64,000 nt of DNA. Origin: Clostridium sp. C105KSO13 (GTDB lineage Bacteria; Bacillota; Clostridia; Lachnospirales; Lachnospiraceae). Where the stretch lies: NCBI RefSeq assembly GCF_001517425.1, contig NZ_FBWL01000161.1, positions 20,423-84,422 on the forward strand. The letters run 5' to 3'. A program made the translations under genes and the position numbers. A model generated the notes under the pieces. The model saw only the letters and a list, made by a program, of their open reading frames with translations. It had not been told where the DNA came from and ran no database searches. This document shows, piece after piece, positions 57,500-64,000 of the stretch; the first letter of the stretch is position 1, and each line of letters opens with the position of its first letter.

Positions 57500-60400
57500 C
57501 TTTCAATCCACTTCCTCCAAGCGGAGGAAGACATCCTTTTTAGGATCAGTAATTGAATCCAGAATACTTCAATCCACTTCCTCCAAGCGGAGGAAGACCA
57601 TGCAAAAACCAGGAAGCCACATTATATCATCAGTTTCAATCCACTTCCTCCAAGCGGAGGAAGACCATCGTATACTCGGAAATTCCCTTTGGCATCTGCG
57701 TTTCAATCCACTTCCTCCAAGCGGAGGAAGACTATTGACTACCTGCCTAACAATTTTATCAGCATGTTTCAATCCACTTCCTCCAAGCGGAGGAAGACAA
57801 CAACAGACGCTCTTATGAACCAGGAGGAAAATGTTTCAATCCACTTCCTCCAAGCGGAGGAAGACATTGGTGGTGGTAGACAAGACTTGGGTGGAAGGAG
57901 TTTCAATCCACTTCCTCCAAGCGGAGGAAGACATGTACAGATGGTGCGGACTTCCATTTTGCTTACTGTTTCAATCCACTTCCTCCAAGCGGAGGAAGAC
58001 TATATCCATTATATATTTTTATCCGTACTATGTCGTTTCAATCCACTTCCTCCAAGCGGAGGAAGACGGATTTTCTGTATCACCTGTCCGGGAGAGGGGG
58101 CGTTTCAATCCACTTCCTCCAAGCGGAGGAAGACGACAATACAGGCTCCACTACCCCCGAAAGGTCTGTGTTTCAATCCACTTCCTCCAAGCGGAGGAAG
58201 ACTGCTTTAAGCAGTGGTAATACTGCCATTTTCATTGTTTCAATCCACTTCCTCCAAGCGGAGGAAGACCGTGGAAACGGTGATACAATCAAACTTTTTG
58301 AGGTTTCAATCCACTTCCTCCAAGCGGAGGAAGACCATAGATACTGGACAGAGTGCTAACTCCTACATTGTTTCAATCCACTTCCTCCAAGCGGAGGAAG
58401 ACATCGTTTTGTACCTATCAACCAATAACCAGAAAATGTTTCAATCCACTTCCTCCAAGCGGAGGAGGACCGATAGGAAGCACAAAAATAACAAGTGCTT
58501 TAGAGTTTCAATCCACTTCCTCCAAGCGGAGGAAGACACTCCCATGATACAATCAACGGTGGATTTAGCGTAGTTTCAATCCACTTCCTCCAAGCGGAGG
58601 AAGACAATCATCTAGTATTTTAAGAGACTTTCCAATTTTGTTTCAATCCACTTCCTCCAAGCGGAGGAAGACGCCAGGCACGGACTTACCCGAGGGATTA
58701 CGTGCTGTTTCAATCCACTTCCTCCAAGCGGAGGAAGACAACCTTAATTAGTATGTACATAGTGCATAATGGTTTCAATCCACTTCCTCCAAGCGGAGGA
58801 AGACTGTTCTTTTCGTCTTCCTTCATGATTGTTCCGAGTTTCAATCCACTTCCTCCAAGCGGAGGAAGACGTTAACAGTTGTGGATAAGTATGGTTTATT
58901 TTGGTGTTTCAATCCACTTCCTCCAAGCGGAGGAAGACGTTTATCACATACTCAACTTCTATTACCCTGTTTTCGTTTCAATCCACTTCCTCCAAGCGGA
59001 GGAAGACTTTCGCACAAGCTCCATGTTTTCCCCGTCTGTCCGTTTCAATCCACTTCCTCCAAGCGGAGGAAGACGCATGTCTGTGATTACATTTCCTTTG
59101 TACGGGTTGTTTCAATCCACTTCCTCCAAGCGGAGGAAGACCCTCCGGGATAAGCGCTCCACCCTCAACGGATGTGTTTCAATCCACTTCCTCCAAGCGG
59201 AGGAAGACGTTGTACACAATAGCTCCTCCCCTATATGATTCAGTTTCAATCCACTTCCTCCAAGCGGAGGAAGACTTTACTTGCCATGTGTATGCCCCCT
59301 AAAATGCATCGTTTCAATCCACTTCCTCCAAGCGGAGGAAGACGGCGCTTTTCTTATGCCCAGTGCGCGATAATTGTGTGTTTCAATCCACTTCCTCCAA
59401 GCGGAGGAAGACTTTCTCGTAGCCTTTCAGTTCCTCATAGCCTGTTCTGTTTCAATCCACTTCCTCCAAGCGGAGGAAGACGGTGGACTATCTGTACAGG
59501 TTTCACCACTGCGGGAAGTTTCAATCCACTTCCTCCAAGCGGAGGAAGACGTAGCTCCTCTTCATGTGCATCTTTCTCGGCTGTGTTTCAATCCACTTCC
59601 TCCAAGCGGAGGAAGACACAGCGGAATATATCCTCTTCGGGTAGCAACTTTGTTTCAATCCACTTCCTCCAAGCGGAGGAAGACGAGTTCAACCGACTCA
59701 TTAATCGCTATATCCTTTGTTTCAATCCACTTCCTCCAAGCGGAGGAAGACGGAGTATCCCTGGAGTACCTCACAACGGGGGAAGAGTTTCAATCCACTT
59801 CCTCCAAGCGGAGGAAGACGGATACAATCTGCTGCTTTCCATACACCGATTGTGTTTCAATCCACTTCCTCCAAGCGGAGGAAGACACTGCCGAAATGGC
59901 TCAAAAAATATTTGAAAACGTTTCAATCCACTTCCTCCAAGCGGAGGAAGACGATATCCTAGGATATCTACTACATCCTTTCCTACGTTTCAATCCACTT
60001 CCTCCAAGCGGAGGAAGACAGACCCATCACTTCTTGTGTTTGATTGGCATTGTGTTTCAATCCACTTCCTCCAAGCGGAGGAAGACTTCCTCTGCGGTTA
60101 ACCCGCATTGCTTGCAGACAGTTTCAATCCACTTCCTCCAAGCGGAGGAAGACCCTCTCAATCGCTTGTCCAAACAGTTCAGTGTCGTTTCAATCCACTT
60201 CCTCCAAGCGGAGGAAGACATAATATTCCGGATACTCATATCCTTCACATACCGTTTCAATCCACTTCCTCCAAGCGGAGGAAGACTGCAATTCTTTGTC
60301 TTTGGTTTGATATCGTCTTACGTTTCAATCCACTTCCTCCAAGTGGAGGAAGACGTCTACCTCCTAATTCAAATCATAATCACCAAGCGTTTCAATCCAC

Positions 60401-63400
60401 TTCCTCCAAGCGGAGGAAGACTCTGCATCACCGGAATCGCCCTTTAATTCTTGTGTTTCAATCCACTTCCTCCAAGCGGAGGAAGACAGAACGATAAAAC
60501 CATCGCCCTTATAGACTACAGTTTCAATCCACTTCCTCCAAGCGGAGGAAGACGACGGTGAGTGGTGGGCAACCAACAGGAGTAAGCGTTTCAATCCACT
60601 TCCTCCAAGCGGAGGAAGACGGTGGTTAATCCCCCGGCTGTAATCTCTGGTCGGTTTCAATCCACTTCCTCCAAGCGGAGGAAGACGATATCCCCTATTA
60701 CATCCTTCACCACCGGCAACGTTTCAATCCACTTCCTCCAAGCGGAGGAAGACTGATAGAGCGGTTGAGCTGCTCTTTGACGGGGAAAGTTTCAATCCAC
60801 TTCCTCCAAGCGGAGGAAGACCCCGGAGTAAAACCACTCCACTAACGTCTCTGCAGTTTCAATCCACTTCCTCCAAGCGGAGGAAGACGTTGACACCGTA
60901 AACGAGGACTTGCAGAACTTTGTTTCAATCCACTTCCTCCAAGCGGAGGAAGACGATTCCTTTAAGGGCATCGCCCATTCCAGTCCACGTTTCAATCCAC
61001 TTCCTCCAAGCGGAGGAAGACTATGTCGGCATATGTTGGGGTATTTCGGGGTATGTGTTTCAATCCACTTCCTCCAAGCGGAGGAAGACGATACCCTGCC
61101 TTATTTGCGGCTTTTTCATATTCGTTTCAATCCACTTCCTCCAAGCGGAGGAAGACTTCGATGTTTTGTTCCACGGACTTTTCTCTGGTCGTTTCAATCC
61201 ACTTCCTCCAAGCGGAGGAAGACAGGATTTTACTATGATGCTGTCCACTGCAAATACGTTTCAATCCACTTCCTCCAAGCGGAGGAAGACAATGTCCGAC
61301 ATAATTTCCTCATGACGTTTCAAGTTTCAATCCACTTCCTCCAAGCGGAGGAAGACTCTACGTCGGTGCGTTCGTGAGCGGCATTAATGAGTTTCAATCC
61401 ACTTCCTCCAAGCGGAGGAAGACTTTTGATACGAACCAGTCTTACGGACGGATGGCGTTTCAATCCACTTCCTCCAAGCGGAGGAAGACAATTGCTACCC
61501 TTTGCCAGACTGACATTTTTGGAGGTTTCAATCCACTTCCTCCAAGCGGAGGAAGACCGCTTTTAACTGTACTTTGTCACAATCGTCAAGGGGTTTCAAT
61601 CCACTTCCTCCAAGCGGAGGAAGACTCCATAAGCGGTATCTTTTGCTAATTCCGGGTATGTTTCAATCCACTTCCTCCAAGCGGAGGAAGACTCTACCCA
61701 CATAGTTCATCTTCCTTTCTTTTTTCGCGTTTCAATCCACTTCCTCCAAGCGGAGGAAGACTACCTCCTATTTTTTATTTTCATGGATTCTCTGTGTTTC
61801 AATCCACTTCCTCCAAGCGGAGGAAGACCAACTGCTCTCTGTACTGTCCGGGGGAGTTTCTCGTTTCAATCCACTTCCTCCAAGCGGAGGAAGACCTCTT
61901 TTTTTGCAATATCTTTTGTGTCTTCGGAGTTTCAATCCACTTCCTCCAAGCGGAGGAAGACGGAATGCAGAGGGATACCAGAAGTTAAAGAAGAGTTTCA
62001 ATCCACTTCCTCCAAGCGGAGGAAGACTTTCATTTTTATATATATACTTGCCATTTTAACCGTTTCAATCCACTTCCTCCAAGCGGAGGAAGACGTCCAC
62101 GGTTATCTACATATTTTTGTTTATCGTGTTTCAATCCACTTCCTCCAAGCGGAGGAAGACTTAATGGTTTTCAGCCTGTCCTTGCAATCTTTATGTTTCA
62201 ATCCACTTCCTCCAAGCGGAGGAAGACACAATACTCAAAAGCGTCAGAGTGGAGATAGTACGTTTCAATCCACTTCCTCCAAGCGGAGGAAGACCCTCAG
62301 TCTCGCCCCACAGGTCTACGAAAAACGGTGTTTCAATCCACTTCCTCCAAGCGGAGGAAGACGATACAATCTGCTGCTTTCCATACACCGATTGTGTTTC
62401 AATCCACTTCCTCCAAGCGGAGGAAGACGGATTCTCCCACCAGATAACATCCTCCGTCCGACGTTTCAATCCACTTCCTCCAAGCGGAGGAAGACAACCT
62501 GACTGCTGGTCACGTTCGTGATGTACTTCTGTTTCAATCCACTTCCTCCAAGCGGAGGAAGACATTTCAGTCCTCCTTATATACCCAGTTCCCGGAGTGT
62601 TTCAATCCACTTCCTCCAAGCGGAGGAAGACACTTCCATGATACAATCAACAGCGGATTTAGCGTGTTTCAATCCACTTCCTCCAAGCGGAGGAAGACTT
62701 ATGAGCTGATAACTGGATACGCAATGGATGTTCGTTTCAATCCACTTCCTCCAAGCGGAGGAAGACGCTATTTACTATGCGTGGCGGTCTTCCAATGTCT
62801 GTTTCAATCCACTTCCTCCAAGCGGAGGAAGACAGATAGTATAGCATAGGGATAGGGGTGGAGCAATGTTTCAATCCACTTCCTCCAAGCGGAGGAAGAC
62901 GCCTTAGCCTCTTCCAGTGCTATTCCGTGGGTATTCGTTTCAATCCACTTCCTCCAAGCGGAGGAAGACTCAGCAAGCATTTCACATGTTTGTCATGGGG
63001 AAAGAGTTTCAATCCACTTCCTCCAAGCGGAGGAAGACGCAGTGTATTTGATAACGCAGTGGGATTTATCAAGTTTCAATCCACTTCCTCCAAGCGGAGG
63101 AAGACTATCAAGTTCAGCGTACAAAGATGCGGAGATGATGTTTCAATCCACTTCCTCCAAGCGGAGGAAGACCGAGTGCCATATCGTCAAGCATCTGGCA
63201 ACAACTGTTTCAATCCACTTCCTCCAAGCGGAGGAAGACTGCGGCGGCACGGGGGAAGAACGCGTGTGTAATGCGTTTCAATCCACTTCCTCCAAGCGGA
63301 GGAAGACCCTTTCCCCTCCCGGAGACCAGACCGGGAGGACATGTTTCAATCCACTTCCTCCAAGCGGAGGAAGACCGGGGAACATGAACAAGTTTATCTT

Positions 63401-63848
63401 TACTGGGACTGTTTCAATCCACTTCCTCCAAGCGGAGGAAGACAGTCCAACTTTTTGCGGAACTACAGGACAGAGAGGTTTCAATCCACTTCCTCCAAGC
63501 GGAGGAAGACCTAAGAAAATTATACTGATACATCATGTCCGCATGTTTCAATCCACTTCCTCCAAGCGGAGGAAGACATTAACCGAGATTCAATTCTCAA
63601 TTGACGATAAAGTTTCAATCCACTTCCTCCAAGCGGAGGAAGACGCACAAAATCTTGAACTATGATAATGGGCAAGAGAGTTTCAATCCACTTCCTCCAA
63701 GCGGAGGAAGACGGTCCATGCACGCATCCAGAGATACGCATCGGCTCGTTTCAATCCACTTCCTCCAAGCGGAGGAAGACCGGCCATCTTACAGGCAGGC
63801 GCCCAGATATTGCTCGTTTCAATCCACTTCCTCCAAGCGGAGGAAGAC
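57500..63848 (-). CRISPR. Large type I-C-like CRISPR array (95 repeats, 94 spacers)
   Basis: My count is 95 repeats of 33 bp and 94 spacers of about 33-36 bp, mean period about 67.2 bp. On the plus strand the repeat begins GTTTCAATCC, has the stem CTTCCTCC/GGAGGAAG with a 4-nt loop AAGC and ends GAC. Its reverse complement starts GTCTTCC and ends GTGGATTGAAAC, the 3' handle of type I-C repeats, so the array should be read leftwards from a leader at the right. Degenerate repeats are at the left (57500: C for G; 57566: AC for GT), as expected at the trailer end. Variant repeats also at 58438 (GGAGGAGGAC) and 60322 (AAGTGG). No cas gene is within the window. Confidence 0.98.
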
Positions 63849-63929
63849 GCGGTATACGATATAACAAATTATTAGGAGCTTCCTGTATAATTAAAATATA
63901 AGGAATTCCAAGAAAGAAGGTTGAGAAAA
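63849..63929 (-). promoter_or_regulatory. CRISPR leader with likely promoter
   Basis: A/T-rich sequence beside the terminal repeat on the leader side. On the minus strand TTGGAA (63911-63906), 16-nt spacer and TATACA (63889-63884) give a moderate promoter, with transcription starting about 28 nt before the first repeat. Confidence 0.6.
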
Positions 63930-63930
63930 A

Positions 63931-64000
63931 AATACCTCGGTGTAAAATAAGATTACTGACTTTGCCGGTTAGTAAAAATCTTATTAAAACAGAGAGGTAT
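63931..64000 (-). terminator. Terminator-like hairpin upstream of the CRISPR leader
   Basis: On the minus strand ATACCTC pairs with GAGGTAT, and AATAAGATT with AATCTTATT inside it, plus ACTAAC/GTCAGT near the loop. The stem is followed by a run of seven T at 63925-63931. It would end a transcript coming from the right, most likely the cas operon, just before the leader. Confidence 0.6.

Noticed and set aside
57553..63901. Many overlapping ORFs translating as SIHFLQAEED, FNPLPPSGGR or FQSTSSKRRKT repeats
   Set aside because: They are the three reading frames of the CRISPR repeat, not genes.

Overview
The window looks like chromosomal DNA of an anaerobic gut-type Firmicute of the class Clostridia, most likely Lachnospiraceae. 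The evidence is a V-type ATPase operon in ntp order, a B12-dependent diol dehydratase operon, a DUF6128-type protein, IS256 and DUF6431-type transposons, and a large (about 270 nt) Firmicutes SRP RNA. The genus cannot be read from the sequence alone.

Layout. 1-5640 (minus): V-type ATPase operon ntpF-I-K-E-C-G-A, cut by the left window edge; the K subunit keeps the Na+ ligand set. 5801-9220 (minus): trmL, a PLP aminotransferase, an Lrp regulator, an AIR-synthase-like protein and a 33-aa membrane peptide. 9310-11825: a B12-binding radical SAM protein, SRP RNA and tadA. 11952-14054: a 700-aa repeat protein. 14159-19801 (minus): a betaine-transporter remnant, dgt, an HTH protein, then a degenerate GGDEF/EAL protein, a phosphopantetheinyl transferase and a VanY-type peptidase. 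20009-26338 (minus): complete F-type ATP synthase operon atpBEFHAGDC with its own promoter and an attenuator-like leader. 26851-29009: two membrane proteins and maf. 29502-35000 (plus): pduCDEGH-pduO, adenosylcobalamin-dependent diol/glycerol dehydratase, its reactivase and cobalamin adenosyltransferase.

35724-43509 (minus) is a four-gene Wadjet-type (JetD-A-B-C) plasmid-defence operon. 43696-48923 deals largely with iron: FeoAB import, a MATE transporter, then an encapsulated ferritin plus encapsulin shell. The encapsulin operon has a near-perfect promoter and a Fur/PerR-like operator.

49327-57470 is a three-layer nest of mobile DNA. A decayed IS256 transposase gene was split by a Mu/Tn7-like transposon (49927-56764, 6-bp target duplication). 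That transposon was in turn split inside its DDE transposase by a trio of tyrosine recombinases (RIT-like element, 51799-55276, 87-bp inverted repeats), immediately after the codon for the second catalytic Asp.

57500-63848 is a very large CRISPR array: I count 95 repeats of 33 bp and 94 spacers. The repeat is of type I-C kind and read from the minus strand, so the leader is at the right end (63849-64000). The cas operon is not in the window and should lie just beyond the right edge. Two pairs of related spacers indicate repeated sampling of the same phage or plasmid loci.
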